Shown: positions 28,768 through 38,389 of the stretch, piece after piece
How positions within the stretch are numbered: position 1 is the stretch's first letter
How the letters are laid out: every line of letters starts with the position of its first letter
Assembly: GCA_005797835.1 (NCBI GenBank)
Contig: SYKG01000014.1
Span: forward strand, 1 to 59,286
DNA length: 59,286 bases
DNA from: Methylotenera sp.
GTDB taxonomy: Bacteria > Pseudomonadota > Gammaproteobacteria > Burkholderiales > Methylophilaceae
Direction of reading: 5' to 3'
The notes under the pieces: generated by a model
The model's database searches: none
Told to the model about the DNA's origin: nothing
Seen by the model: only the letters and a program-made list of their open reading frames with translations
Program-made: the position numbers and the translations under genes

Positions 28768-29535
28768 ATGAACATATTTGAATTCCCACTTAATGAGCGT
28801 GTTCGAAGGTTACTTCGTATAGAAGAGATCTATCAAAAATTTGAACACCAATTAAAAAATACACACGACTATTTTGAATTTGGTTGTTTTATAACACTTT
28901 TTGAAATAGTGCAACTTGTCTCTAGATCAGATGTAAAAATCGATTTTCTTCAAGAGCTTGAGAGGCAAGAGAAGAAACAAATAATCTTCTTAGATCATCA
29001 AGAATTAAAAGAAGGTCAACTTGATCCAAAAGAATTCATTTCGCTAATAAAAATGGCTCGAAAAAAATTAGAAAATATAGATGTAAAGCCTGGGTTTAAT
29101 TTTAATAATAATTTATTTCTAGAGGAAATAAAGAAAAGAATTAGTTCTCCAGGTGGTCTATTAAATGTAGATTTCCCAAGCTTCCAAAACTGGATAACTT
29201 CAAAAAAAAGAAAATCTAAATTACAAGATTTTAAATCTTGGGCGCAAGAGCTTATGATATTTCAAGATGCTTCGTCTATTATTCTATTAATATTACGAAA
29301 TCAATGCTTTAAAATATCAGCTAAAGCAAAAGAGGGAAAATATCAACAAAAGATTGACCCTCTAAAGACGTTTGATCTCATCAGACTTGAGTTTGAAGAG
29401 GATTTAAATATTTACCCTGAAATTAGCTCTAATAAGTATACGATCAATATTTTCTTTAATCAGCTCAATGAAAAAGCGAAAAAAGAGTCTTCTAAATTAA
29501 ATCTCGAATTTAAGTTGAGTGTTTGTTGGTTATGA
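28768..29535 (+). CDS. zapD: cell division protein ZapD
   Basis: ZapD bundles FtsZ filaments at the division site. The protein of 255 residues opens MNIFEFPLNERVRRLLRIE, the family hallmark. It keeps the helical N-domain and the C-terminal motif SSPGGLLNVDFPSF. ATG 28768 reproduces the start seen in betaproteobacterial homologues; an ATG two codons earlier is possible. It lies between coaE and yacG, as in E. coli, and overlaps yacG by 4 bases. Confidence 0.93.
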   Translation: MNIFEFPLNERVRRLLRIEEIYQKFEHQLKNTHDYFEFGCFITLFEIVQLVSRSDVKIDFLQELERQEKKQIIFLDHQELKEGQLDPKEFISLIKMARKKLENIDVKPGFNFNNNLFLEEIKKRISSPGGLLNVDFPSFQNWITSKKRKSKLQDFKSWAQELMIFQDASSIILLILRNQCFKISAKAKEGKYQQKIDPLKTFDLIRLEFEEDLNIYPEISSNKYTINIFFNQLNEKAKKESSKLNLEFKLSVCWL

Positions 29536-29720
29536 GTGCAAAGATTACTTTTATAAACTGCCCCCAATGTAATCAGAAAAACGAATACAGCTTATCTAAT
29601 ACTTTTAGGCCCTTTTGTTCGGAACGATGCCGTAAAATTGATTTGGGTCAATGGGCTAATGAAAACTATAAAATTCCAGTTGAAATTTACCCTCAAGATT
29701 TAAATGAAGATGTTATCTAA
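29532..29720 (+). CDS. yacG: DNA gyrase inhibitor YacG
   Basis: YacG is a tiny zinc protein reported to bind and inhibit GyrB. It has 62 residues with four zinc-binding cysteines (Cys10, Cys13, Cys29, Cys33 in CPQC and FCSERC) followed by the signature DLGQWANENYKIP. The start ATG overlaps the zapD stop (ATGA). It is the last gene of coaE-zapD-yacG. Confidence 0.94.
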   Translation: MSAKITFINCPQCNQKNEYSLSNTFRPFCSERCRKIDLGQWANENYKIPVEIYPQDLNEDVI

Positions 29721-29743
29721 AACTTTTTTTAAGGGCTATCATC

Positions 29744-30172
29744 ATGAAATTATTAAAATTTATGCTGTTTGTTATATCGCTTTTGATATCATTAGGTGCA
29801 TATGCAGAACTAGATATTAAGATAGAAAATGCATGGGTAAGTGCTACTGAAGAAGGTCATGATATGAGTGTTGCTTATATGACTATCACAAGCCAAGAAG
29901 ATTTGATACTGACTTCAGTAACTTCTCCAAAAATCAAAACGATCGAGATGCACAATACTATAGTTGAAAAAGGCATCATGAAAATGCGCATGGCCCATGA
30001 GATCAAAATTGATCATGGCAAGACATTTAAATTTAAATCTGGTGGCAGTCACTTAATGCTCATGGACTTTAAAGGTCCGCTTAAACCTGGTCAAAAAGTT
30101 AAACTTATACTTCATTTTAAAGATAAAAAAAATCAGTCTTTTGATAAATCAATTGATGCAGTTATCCAATAG
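29744..30172 (+). CDS. periplasmic copper chaperone, PCu(A)C family
   Basis: PCu(A)C proteins carry Cu(I) in the periplasm and help load Cu-A of cytochrome c oxidase. The 142-residue protein has a signal peptide (about 1-21). It has the complete copper motif H-X10-M-X21-H-X-M: His70, Met81, His103 and Met105. It sits 23 bases after yacG. It probably cooperates with the thioredoxin, Sco-like and CtaG proteins encoded 22-25 kb away, and possibly with the DUF2946/TonB cluster (inference). Confidence 0.92.
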   Translation: MKLLKFMLFVISLLISLGAYAELDIKIENAWVSATEEGHDMSVAYMTITSQEDLILTSVTSPKIKTIEMHNTIVEKGIMKMRMAHEIKIDHGKTFKFKSGGSHLMLMDFKGPLKPGQKVKLILHFKDKKNQSFDKSIDAVIQ

Positions 30173-30177
30173 TCTTT

Positions 30178-31107
30178 TTACCAAATAGATCTTTGCATCG
30201 CAATACCATGTCCGCCATATTGCCAAGATGTGGCAAGACTCTCTTGACTAAGTCCGCCTAGGGCATAAATTGGTATATCTAATTTATTTGTACATTCACT
30301 AAAAAATTCCCACCCTATCGGATCAAGAAGTGGATGTGATTCAGTTTTTTGGACGGGAGAAAGCACTGCAAATGACATATTTAAGTCTTGAGCAATTATA
30401 AGCTCTTCGAGATTATGGCAAGAAGAGCCACATATCGAAAATTCTGGGCGAGCTTTTAATTTCATTAAACAATGGAATGGATAATGAACACCATCTGCAC
30501 CAATATCTAATGCAAGCTCTTCGCTTTCATTTATCACAACTTTTGCTTGGTAGGGTTTCGAGATATCTATAATCTTTTGCGCTATTTTTTTTAAATCTTG
30601 ATATGGTAAATTTTTCTCTCTCACCTGTATCATCTTGATACCCTGATCTAATTTAATTTTTAATCGCTCAAAAAATAAAGCTTCACCCATCTCTTTAATA
30701 TTAGTAATCGCATAAATCGATGGAAGTAAAATTGATTTCAATACAAACAAATTAGTAGGTAGTATTGGAGTGACAGATACATGAGATGGATTTTGCCAAT
30801 CTAATAATTGATTTTCGCATGATTTGATTTCACCAACCCAATCAGTGACTTTAAAAAAGTAAATATAAACTTTTTTATCTGGATAAATATAATTTCGCTC
30901 AAACCAAAGAGTTGCATGATTTGCAGAAATATCAATTTCTTCCCGAAGCTCTCTCTGGAGGGCATCAAAGGGAGATTCATTTATTTCAATTTTACCACCC
31001 GGAAATTCCCACCAACCATCCCACCCTCGTCCAGGAGGTCTTTGAGCCATAAGAAGAAATCCATCATGTCTTTGGATCACAGCTGCCACTGCGCGGACGG
31101 TATTCAC
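30178..31107 (-). CDS. Nudix hydrolase fused to a ThiE/TenI-like domain
   Basis: A two-domain protein of 309 residues. The N-terminal half is MutT-like, with a complete Nudix box from GGKIEINESPFDALQRELREE (37-57) suitable for cleaning oxidised nucleotides such as 8-oxo-dGTP. The C-terminal half (about 130-309) is a thiamine-phosphate-synthase-like barrel with IQVREKNLPY, VVINESEELAL, GADGVHYP, GSSCHNLEEL and YALGGLSQ. This fusion is known in proteobacteria; whether the ThiE part is active is unknown. It follows argJ by 3 bases in cysS-argJ-nudix order. Confidence 0.9.
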   Translation of the reverse strand: MNTVRAVAAVIQRHDGFLLMAQRPPGRGWDGWWEFPGGKIEINESPFDALQRELREEIDISANHATLWFERNYIYPDKKVYIYFFKVTDWVGEIKSCENQLLDWQNPSHVSVTPILPTNLFVLKSILLPSIYAITNIKEMGEALFFERLKIKLDQGIKMIQVREKNLPYQDLKKIAQKIIDISKPYQAKVVINESEELALDIGADGVHYPFHCLMKLKARPEFSICGSSCHNLEELIIAQDLNMSFAVLSPVQKTESHPLLDPIGWEFFSECTNKLDIPIYALGGLSQESLATSWQYGGHGIAMQRSIW

Positions 31108-31110
31108 AAT

Positions 31111-32337
31111 TTAAGTACGATAATCGGCATTTATTTTTACATAGTCATAAGAAAAATCGCATGTCCATATCGTTACCTTTGCCTTACCTCGATTAAGAAG
31201 TATTCGCATACTAATTTCAGGATGTCTCATGACTTCCTGACCTTGGGCCTCGTTATAAGAAAAGGCGCGACTGCCTTTTTCTGACACTAAAATATTTCCT
31301 AAAAATAATTGTATTTTTGTAATATCAAGTGATTCAATACCAGCTTTGCCAATAGCAGCCAATATTCTTCCTAGATTTGGATCTGATGCAAAGAAAGCTG
31401 TTTTAACCAAAGGTGAATGTGCTATAGCAAAGCCTACTTTTTTGCACTCAATATTATTAAGGCCAGATTCTACTTGGATGGTAATAAATTTTGTAGCACC
31501 TTCACCATCTCTCACAATAGCCTGCGCTAGTTTAATGGCAACCTCAAGAATAGCATCTTTAAGAATCTCATAGTCTTTGCCTTCGTGATTGATTTCATGA
31601 TGCCCTGCTTGCCCTGTTGCAATAAGAATAAATGAATCATTGGTAGACGTATCACCATCTACAGTAATGCAATTAAATGATTGCTGTGTCACTTCTTTGA
31701 GCATTTTATCCAGCAAGCTTTGATTGATAGAAGCATCTGTTGCAATAAATGAAAGCATGGTTGCCATATTTGGATGAATCATGCCAGAGCCTTTACTTAT
31801 ACCTGTAATAAAAACTTCTTTATCTTGAATTTTTATTTTTCTTGACTCAGCCTTTGGCAGAATATCGGTTGTCATAATAGCTTCTGCTGCATCTATCCAA
31901 TTAGTTGGATCTAAATTTTTTAATGTGTCTGACAATCCATTTCGAATTTTATCAATAGGCAAACTTTCTAAAATGACGCCTGTTGAAAATGGTAAAACTT
32001 GCTCTGATTTGATTTTAAGAATTGCGCTAACAGCTTGACATGTTTCTTTAGCCATTAAGATACCTTCTTCACCAGTACCGGCATTAGCGAACCCTGTATT
32101 AATAATGAGTGCTCGAATTCCAGAGGTATTTTTTAAATGCTCTTGACAAAGAAGAACTGGTGCTGCACAAAATGCATTTTGCGTAAATACACCAGAAACT
32201 TTCGAACCTTTTGCGATAGTTATTAACAGTAAATCTTTACGATTAGGTTTTTTAATATTTGCTTTAGCACTGCCAAGTGATATGCCTTTGATAGGAAATA
32301 TAGAATCGATAGTAAGTGGTTTAAGATTAACTGGCAT
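31111..32337 (-). CDS. argJ: bifunctional ornithine acetyltransferase / N-acetylglutamate synthase
   Basis: ArgJ recycles the acetyl group between N-acetylornithine and glutamate in arginine synthesis. It is a self-cleaving Ntn-type enzyme: the nucleophile Thr193 lies in GMIHPNMATMLSF, with cleavage expected after Ala192. Other signatures are FTQNAFCAAPV, NTGFANAGTG, DGDTSTNDS and FFASDPNLGRILAAIG. At 408 residues it is full length. It begins 3 bases after cysS ends. Confidence 0.96.
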   Translation of the reverse strand: MPVNLKPLTIDSIFPIKGISLGSAKANIKKPNRKDLLLITIAKGSKVSGVFTQNAFCAAPVLLCQEHLKNTSGIRALIINTGFANAGTGEEGILMAKETCQAVSAILKIKSEQVLPFSTGVILESLPIDKIRNGLSDTLKNLDPTNWIDAAEAIMTTDILPKAESRKIKIQDKEVFITGISKGSGMIHPNMATMLSFIATDASINQSLLDKMLKEVTQQSFNCITVDGDTSTNDSFILIATGQAGHHEINHEGKDYEILKDAILEVAIKLAQAIVRDGEGATKFITIQVESGLNNIECKKVGFAIAHSPLVKTAFFASDPNLGRILAAIGKAGIESLDITKIQLFLGNILVSEKGSRAFSYNEAQGQEVMRHPEISMRILLNRGKAKVTIWTCDFSYDYVKINADYRT

Positions 32338-32340
32338 AGC

Positions 32341-33699
32341 CTATTCTTTTCTCCAAATGGTACCCTGCGGCGTATCTTCTAAAACAACAGCATGTTCAAG
32401 TAATAAAGATCTAATACGATCTGCTTCCTTAAAATCCTTATTAGCTTTTGCTTCATTTCTTTGAGATATTAATGCATTAATATCAAGAGAAATTTTTTTG
32501 TCACCCTTTAGAAAAATTTCTGGGTCTCTCTCAAGAAGACCAATGATCTTCCCAAGACTTTTAAGCATATTGGCAAGTGTGCTGGATTTATTTTTATTAA
32601 TTTCATTTGCTAATTCAAATAAAACAGAGATAGCTTCTGATGAATTAAAGTCATCATCCATAGCTTCTCTAAATTTAAGCGCTAATGGATGACTCCAATC
32701 CACTTCAAGATTCTCAATCTTAAATCCTCTCAAAGTCACATATAATCTTTGTAATGCTAATTTTGCATCATCAAGATGTGCATTTGAATAATTTAAAGGG
32801 CTTCGATAATGAGCTCTTAAAATAAAAAATCTAACCACTTCTGGATCAAATTGTTCAAGTACCATTCTTATAGTAAAAAAATTCCCTAAAGACTTAGACA
32901 TCTTCTCATCATCAACTCTTACAAAACCGTTATGCATCCAATAATTAGCCATCTTGCATTCATAAGCAGCTTCGGATTGAGCTATTTCATTTTCATGATG
33001 AGGAAATTGAAGGTCTTGTCCGCCCCCATGAATATCAAAATGATGTCCAAGGTAATGAGAACTCATAGCTGAACATTCAATATGCCAACCTGGCCTACCT
33101 CTTCCCCAGGGTGAGTCCCAATTAGGCTCATTAGGTTTTGCAGACTTCCACAAAACAAAATCTAATTCATCATGCTTATTTTGATCAATATCAACCCTTT
33201 CACCTGCGCGCAAATCCTCAATTGATTTACCTGATAATTTTCCATACTCACTAAAAGATCTTACTGAATAAAAAATATCTCCATTTTTAGCAATATAAGC
33301 ATGTTGCTTTTCAATCAATATCTGAATAATAGAAAGCATATCTTTGATATGCTCTGTTGCTTTTGGCTCTCTTGATGGACTTATAACTCCAAGCGATTTA
33401 GCATCAGTATTCATTTCATCTATATATCTTTGCGTTAGGCTTTGTATAGATTCATTGTTTTGAATGGATCGAGCAATAATCTTGTCATCTATATCAGTTA
33501 TATTTCTTACGTAATTTACTTTATATCCTGAAAAATCTAACCACCGCCTTACCACGTCAAAAATTACCATCACGCGCGCATGCCCTATATGGCAAAAATC
33601 ATAGACTGTCATACCACATACGTAGATACTCACTTGTCCTTTTTGAATAGACTTAAATATCTCCTTTTTTTTTGAAAGAGTGTTAAAGATTTTAATCAT
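32341..33699 (-). CDS. cysS: cysteinyl-tRNA synthetase
   Basis: This class I synthetase has 452 residues. It has the zinc cysteine and HIGH site [17 protein letters not shown] (HIGH 37-40), WHIECSAMS and [18 protein letters not shown] (zinc ligands). [11 protein letters not shown] and the C-terminal DALR-type region follow. It is the first gene of cysS-argJ-nudix. A 125-base gap separates it from the divergent TPR gene. Confidence 0.98.
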   Translation of the reverse strand: MIKIFNTLSKKKEIFKSIQKGQVSIYVCGMTVYDFCHIGHARVMVIFDVVRRWLDFSGYKVNYVRNITDIDDKIIARSIQNNESIQSLTQRYIDEMNTDAKSLGVISPSREPKATEHIKDMLSIIQILIEKQHAYIAKNGDIFYSVRSFSEYGKLSGKSIEDLRAGERVDIDQNKHDELDFVLWKSAKPNEPNWDSPWGRGRPGWHIECSAMSSHYLGHHFDIHGGGQDLQFPHHENEIAQSEAAYECKMANYWMHNGFVRVDDEKMSKSLGNFFTIRMVLEQFDPEVVRFFILRAHYRSPLNYSNAHLDDAKLALQRLYVTLRGFKIENLEVDWSHPLALKFREAMDDDFNSSEAISVLFELANEINKNKSSTLANMLKSLGKIIGLLERDPEIFLKGDKKISLDINALISQRNEAKANKDFKEADRIRSLLLEHAVVLEDTPQGTIWRKE

Positions 33700-33824
33700 T
33701 GCAAATATGCTTGTAAGTTCAAGAAAAACACATGGATAGTTGAGATCTTGTATATAAATAACATATAGATGATAAATGTGCTATTTGGTAGAATTAAGCT
33801 AAATTTATTAGGGTAAATCATACC

Positions 33825-34904
33825 ATGTCTCAAAAAATCAAATATTCTAATATGAGGAATTTAAAAGGTTTTTTACTGTTTACTTTTTTATATATTTTTT
33901 TTATTGTAAATAAAATTTATGCAGCTGACGATTTAAAATCAATCATGCAACTGATTGAAAAGGGCGAAAAAGAGAAAGCTGCTCAATATATAGACAAATA
34001 TCTTAAAATCAACCCCAGTGATCCTCAGGTAATCTTTATTAAAGGGGTTATAAATGCAGAGCTTGGAAAATATAACGAGGCTGTGCAGGCATTTACCTAC
34101 CTTACTGAAAAACACCCAAATCTACCAGAGCCATTTAATAACTTAGCGGTACTCTATGCTGAATTAGGTGAGTATGATAAGGCTCAAAAATCTCTTGAAT
34201 CAGCTATTAAAACTCACCCTAGTTATGCAACCGCACTTATCAACTTAGGTGATCTTTATACAAAGCGTGCCACAGTTGCCTATAACAAAGCTTTAGAAAT
34301 TGATAAAACCAATATGCAAGCTAAAACAAAATTATCTCTCATTAAAAAGCTCTTTATTGAAAGTGATATTAAAGTACCAGCCACTCCTATTTCAACCCCT
34401 GTTCAAATAGCTACTAATAATGATACCAATAAGAAGCCTATAATAGATCATGTAACGCCAACAAATCCTGTCCCAAAACCTGCAGATATAGCTCTGAATT
34501 CACAACCACTAAAAAATTTACCGCAAGAAACACCCTCTAATAAAAGTAATATACTAAATAAAGGTGAATCAGAAATTAATAATTTCATTCTAGATTGGGC
34601 TGAAGCTTGGTCAACAAAAAATATTAATGCTTACCTAGCTAAATATTCTTCTAGCTTCAAAACACCGAACGGAGAGGGATATTCTGACTGGCAAGATTCA
34701 AGACGAAATAAAATTTTAGGAAAGGCTTCAATCTCTATAGAAATATCTGACCTAAAGATCACAAGAAAAGGCGATAGCTTTGCTCAGGTAACTTTTAAAC
34801 AAAACTATACAACAAATAAATTAAGTCAATTATCAAGAAAAACTCTTCTTTTAAGAAAAGATGGCCCCTATTGGTTTATTGAGCAAGAATATTCTGGTAA
34901 CTAA
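33825..34904 (+). CDS. exported TPR protein with C-terminal NTF2-like domain
   Basis: The 359-residue protein has an N-terminal hydrophobic signal (about 10-33, ending YAA). TPR repeats span about 38-165 (for example AVLYAELGEYDKAQKSLESA), followed by a Pro/Thr/Asn linker. A SnoaL/NTF2-like domain (about 245-356) begins with FILDWAEAWSTKNINAYLAKY. The same C-terminal domain type ends the next gene, an L,D-transpeptidase, so the two probably act together at the envelope. An internal start at 33852 would give a shorter signal peptide. Molecular function is unknown. Confidence 0.8.
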   Translation: MSQKIKYSNMRNLKGFLLFTFLYIFFIVNKIYAADDLKSIMQLIEKGEKEKAAQYIDKYLKINPSDPQVIFIKGVINAELGKYNEAVQAFTYLTEKHPNLPEPFNNLAVLYAELGEYDKAQKSLESAIKTHPSYATALINLGDLYTKRATVAYNKALEIDKTNMQAKTKLSLIKKLFIESDIKVPATPISTPVQIATNNDTNKKPIIDHVTPTNPVPKPADIALNSQPLKNLPQETPSNKSNILNKGESEINNFILDWAEAWSTKNINAYLAKYSSSFKTPNGEGYSDWQDSRRNKILGKASISIEISDLKITRKGDSFAQVTFKQNYTTNKLSQLSRKTLLLRKDGPYWFIEQEYSGN

Positions 34905-34910
34905 TAATTG

Positions 34911-36161
34911 ATGGGTACTTTAATCAAAAAATTCCGAAAAATAGAATCACACTTTATCTTAATTCTTGCACTTTTTTTTAATATTTCTCAAGCTTTAAGC
35001 AAAGAAGAATTTGCCTTAAATGAAGATATCAACACTACTGACTTAGTTTATGAATCACCTGAGCAAATGCTTGTGAAATCTTTAGTCGAAATTTCTGAGG
35101 GTAAGTTAGATAAAGCACTAGAAACTATTGACAACCTCATCAAAAAAACACCCAATTTTAAATTAGCTTATCTTATTCAAGGCGATTTACTTTTAGCGCA
35201 CACAAAGCAAATTAATGGTATTGGAGATGAGTATCTAGGGGGGAAAAAAGAGGAAATTGAAAATTTTAAAAATGAAGCAAAAGTCAGAATTGAAAGATAT
35301 CTTAATAATCTAAATCTACAAAATGAGCCAAAAATTTTTGCGCAGCTAAGTGAAAAAGATAGGTATCTTTTTTATGTAGACGTAATTAGCTCTCGACTTT
35401 ATTTATATGAAAATATTAATGGCAAAATTTCCTACACAGATGATTATTATATTTCTATAGGCAAAAATGGTTTTGGTAAACAATACGAAGGCGATAAAAA
35501 AACGCCCATAGGTGTCTACTTTATAGGGAAAAAAATTAAAGAATCATTATCAGATTTTTATGGGGGTAGAGCCTATCCTCTTAGCTATCCAAATGAGATT
35601 GATACAAAAAATAAACGAAAGGGTTCGGGTATATGGCTTCATGGCACACCAAAGCAAACATACAGTAGAGCGCCTCTAGCTAGTGATGGGTGCATTGTTT
35701 TAAGTAATCCTGATTTAATGAAGTTATCATCAATTTTAGAAAATTATAACATTCCTATCATCATTTCCTTTCACTCACTTAGAGATTTAGAGTCTATCAA
35801 TAAGAATTTAATAGAAAAAAAACTTGCACTTGTAAAGACATTGGAAACTTGGAGAAAAAATTGGGAAGATCAAGATACTGATAATTATTTAAAATTTTAT
35901 TCAAAAAACTTTTTTAGCAAAAAAGATAATTTTGAATCATGGGCTCTTAGAAAAAAGGTTATTCAGTCGCTAAAACCAAAGGTTTCTATTGATATATCTG
36001 AAATATCATTCTTTGATTATCCAAATATAGAAAATGAAATAGTTTTAGTAGAATTTTTACAAGATTATAAAAGTCCTTCTATTAATAATAAAATGAATAA
36101 GAGACAGTATTGGATTAATGAAAATAATGACTGGAGAATTCTGTATGAAGGTAGCTCTTAA
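34911..36161 (+). CDS. L,D-transpeptidase (YkuD) with C-terminal NTF2-like domain
   Basis: This is a periplasmic cysteine transpeptidase that makes 3-3 peptidoglycan cross-links or attaches proteins to the wall. From ATG 34911 it has 416 residues: a signal peptide, a short TPR-like helical part (about 45-140), and a YkuD domain (about 150-300). Catalytic His244 and Cys261 lie in WLHGTP and LASDGCIVLSN. An NTF2-like domain (about 310-415, starting LETWRKNWEDQDTDNYLKFYS) follows. The catalytic loop is the SDGC variant, not SHGC. It lies 6 bases after the TPR gene. Confidence 0.88.
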   Translation: MGTLIKKFRKIESHFILILALFFNISQALSKEEFALNEDINTTDLVYESPEQMLVKSLVEISEGKLDKALETIDNLIKKTPNFKLAYLIQGDLLLAHTKQINGIGDEYLGGKKEEIENFKNEAKVRIERYLNNLNLQNEPKIFAQLSEKDRYLFYVDVISSRLYLYENINGKISYTDDYYISIGKNGFGKQYEGDKKTPIGVYFIGKKIKESLSDFYGGRAYPLSYPNEIDTKNKRKGSGIWLHGTPKQTYSRAPLASDGCIVLSNPDLMKLSSILENYNIPIIISFHSLRDLESINKNLIEKKLALVKTLETWRKNWEDQDTDNYLKFYSKNFFSKKDNFESWALRKKVIQSLKPKVSIDISEISFFDYPNIENEIVLVEFLQDYKSPSINNKMNKRQYWINENNDWRILYEGSS

Positions 36162-36705
36162 TTTAATTAAATTTCTTTTTTTCTTGGTTTCATCGCTGGC
36201 CTTCGCAGCGAATCCAATTGTAGAATTTGAAACCAATCAAGGTAATTTTAAAATTGAACTTTATCCGGAGAAAGCACCAAAAACTGTGAGTAATTTTTTA
36301 TACTATGTTGATAAAGGTCATTTTAATGAAACTATCTTTCACAGAGTCATTCCAAACTTTATGATTCAAGGAGGGGGATTTACAAAAGAGATATCAGAAA
36401 AAAAAACGGAATCTCCAATTGTAAATGAATCTAATAATGGATTAGTTAATACTACTGGAACTATTGCAATGGCTCGAACAAATGATCCCCATTCTGCAAC
36501 AGCACAATTTTTTATTAATCTTGTTGATAATAATTTTTTAAATTACCCAGGTCAAGATGGTTACGGGTATTGTGTTTTCGGAAAAGTCATAGAGGGTATG
36601 AATATCGTTTATAAAATTGGGCAATTACCTACAGGTAACTCCAGGGGGTTTTCCGATGTGCCTATTAGACCCGTCATGATCATCAATGCAAAATATAAAA
36701 ATTAA
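36145..36705 (+). CDS. peptidyl-prolyl cis-trans isomerase, exported cyclophilin
   Basis: This periplasmic cyclophilin helps fold exported proteins. From ATG 36145 it has 186 residues with a signal peptide (about 1-20, ending AFA). The cyclophilin core has [36 protein letters not shown] and [11 protein letters not shown]. The start overlaps the L,D-transpeptidase gene by 17 bases. A cytosolic paralogue follows after 21 bases. It is PpiA-like, but the exact orthology is not settled. Confidence 0.92.
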   Translation: MKVALNLIKFLFFLVSSLAFAANPIVEFETNQGNFKIELYPEKAPKTVSNFLYYVDKGHFNETIFHRVIPNFMIQGGGFTKEISEKKTESPIVNESNNGLVNTTGTIAMARTNDPHSATAQFFINLVDNNFLNYPGQDGYGYCVFGKVIEGMNIVYKIGQLPTGNSRGFSDVPIRPVMIINAKYKN

Positions 36706-36726
36706 TATTTTAATAAAGGAATCTAA

Positions 36727-37212
36727 GTGATTACACTCATAACTAATTTAGGTAATATCGTTTTAGAACTAGACGCTGAAAAAGCACCTCTTACAGTAGA
36801 AAACTTTTTAAGTTACGTTAACAGTGGCTATTACAATGAAACAATTTTCCACAGAGTTATAGATGGATTTATGATTCAGGGTGGTGGATTCGATGCTTCA
36901 ATGAAACAAAAAGCTACTAATAAACCTATTAAAAATGAAGCTAACAATAGCCTTAAAAACATTAAATATACCATTGCTATGGCAAGAACCTCAATCCCAG
37001 ATTCAGCTTCAAGCCAATTCTTTATTAATGTAAATAATAATGATTTTTTAAATTATCCAGGCCAAGATGGTTGGGGTTATTGTGTTTTTGGAAAAGTGAC
37101 TGAAGGTACTGACATTGTAGATAAAATTCAAAAAGTTGCAACGAAAACTGTATCTGGCCATCAAAATGTACCTATTGAGGCGGTAAGAATTCTTAATGTC
37201 ACTATTGATTAA
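36727..37212 (+). CDS. ppiB: peptidyl-prolyl cis-trans isomerase B, cytosolic cyclophilin
   Basis: The 161-residue cyclophilin has no signal peptide, so it is cytosolic. Active-site segments are [35 protein letters not shown] and [13 protein letters not shown]. The start is GTG 36727, preceded by AAAGGA at 36714-36719. It is a clear paralogue of the exported cyclophilin immediately upstream and is followed by lpxH after 2 bases, the ppiB-lpxH pairing seen in many proteobacteria. Confidence 0.95.
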   Translation: MITLITNLGNIVLELDAEKAPLTVENFLSYVNSGYYNETIFHRVIDGFMIQGGGFDASMKQKATNKPIKNEANNSLKNIKYTIAMARTSIPDSASSQFFINVNNNDFLNYPGQDGWGYCVFGKVTEGTDIVDKIQKVATKTVSGHQNVPIEAVRILNVTID

Positions 37213-37214
37213 TA

Positions 37215-37934
37215 TTGTCTAATCAAACTATATTTGTATCAGATATTCACTTGTGCGAGAGTCGTCCAAGTATAACTAATGATTTTTTAAACTTTTTAAA
37301 TAAAATAACTAATCAATTAGATACGCTCTACATACTTGGTGATCTATTTGAATATTGGATAGGGGATGATTCAAATCAATATGAAAATATAATCAGGGCA
37401 ATCAAAGTATTAACAGATCATCATATTAAAGTTTTTTTAATGCACGGTAATAGAGACTTTCTTATAGGATCTTCCTTCGAAAAAAAAACTGGCGCTATTC
37501 TTTTGCAAGATCCAACACTTGCTGAAATTTATGGCAAGAAAATACTTTTAAGTCATGGAGATAATCTTTGTATTGATGATATTGAATATCAATCTTTCAG
37601 AGGTAAAATTAGAAATGAAGTATGGAAAAATGAATTTCTAAAAAAATCTCTTTCTGAGCGAATCTTTATTGCAAATGAACTTAGAAAAGTAAGTGAATTA
37701 TATAAAAAAAATAAGTCTGAGATAATCATGGATGTTAATTCTGATGAAGTAAATCGAATTCTTATTCAATTTAATTATCCAGATTTTTTTATTCATGGTC
37801 ATACACATAAGCCAAAGTATCATTCAATTAATCTTGATGGACATCAAATTCAAAGAATTGTTTTAGGTGATTGGTATGAACATGGAAGTTATCTGACATT
37901 AAATGCTGAGGGCATTAAAACACATCAAGTCTAA
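37215..37934 (+). CDS. lpxH: UDP-2,3-diacylglucosamine pyrophosphatase
   Basis: LpxH hydrolyses UDP-2,3-diacylglucosamine to lipid X in lipid A synthesis at the inner membrane. The calcineurin-like metallophosphatase motifs are all present: [32 protein letters not shown] and FIHGHTHKP. The 239-residue frame must start at TTG 37215: the frame is closed by a stop at 37206 and no early ATG exists. It converges on nusB with a 4-base overlap. Confidence 0.94.
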   Translation: MSNQTIFVSDIHLCESRPSITNDFLNFLNKITNQLDTLYILGDLFEYWIGDDSNQYENIIRAIKVLTDHHIKVFLMHGNRDFLIGSSFEKKTGAILLQDPTLAEIYGKKILLSHGDNLCIDDIEYQSFRGKIRNEVWKNEFLKKSLSERIFIANELRKVSELYKKNKSEIIMDVNSDEVNRILIQFNYPDFFIHGHTHKPKYHSINLDGHQIQRIVLGDWYEHGSYLTLNAEGIKTHQV

Positions 37935-38389
37935 CTTTTAGAAAACTCTAATGGTCTTCTTTTTGCAGCTACTTTGTCTAAAACTCCATTGATATATTTA
38001 TAACCATCAATCCCTCCGTAGATCTTAGCTAATTCAACACCTTCATTAATGGCTACCTTATATGGAATTGTGACATCATAAGTAAGCTCATAAATTGAAA
38101 TATATAATATTGAATGCTCTATCGGGCTTAGTTTTTCTGGAGGTCGATCAATGAAGCTTGCAATTTCAGTATTTAATTGACCCATATTACTCATTACACC
38201 ATCAAAAAGATTGTGATAAAAAACTTCGTCAGCCTTTAAGTAGTCAGGGTCGTCTTTGATATCTTTTTTAATTTGATTAATATCAAACTGATTTAAAATG
38301 CCACAATAAATACTCTTCATTACCAGCTCTCTAGATTTACGTCTATTATTTACGAGCTTTTTTTTCTTTTTATGCTGAACTTCTAACAT
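37931..38389 (-). CDS. nusB: transcription antitermination factor NusB
   Basis: NusB binds boxA RNA with S10 during rRNA transcription antitermination. The 152-residue all-helical protein opens with the basic [15 protein letters not shown] segment. It carries [35 protein letters not shown] and [13 protein letters not shown]. It follows ribH with a 1-base overlap, the standard ribH-nusB pair. Confidence 0.95.
   Translation of the reverse strand: MLEVQHKKKKKLVNNRRKSRELVMKSIYCGILNQFDINQIKKDIKDDPDYLKADEVFYHNLFDGVMSNMGQLNTEIASFIDRPPEKLSPIEHSILYISIYELTYDVTIPYKVAINEGVELAKIYGGIDGYKYINGVLDKVAAKRRPLEFSKS

Noticed and set aside
36145-37212. Possible single cyclophilin gene broken by a frameshift
   Set aside because: Both copies are full length with complete active-site motifs and their own starts; they are paralogues.
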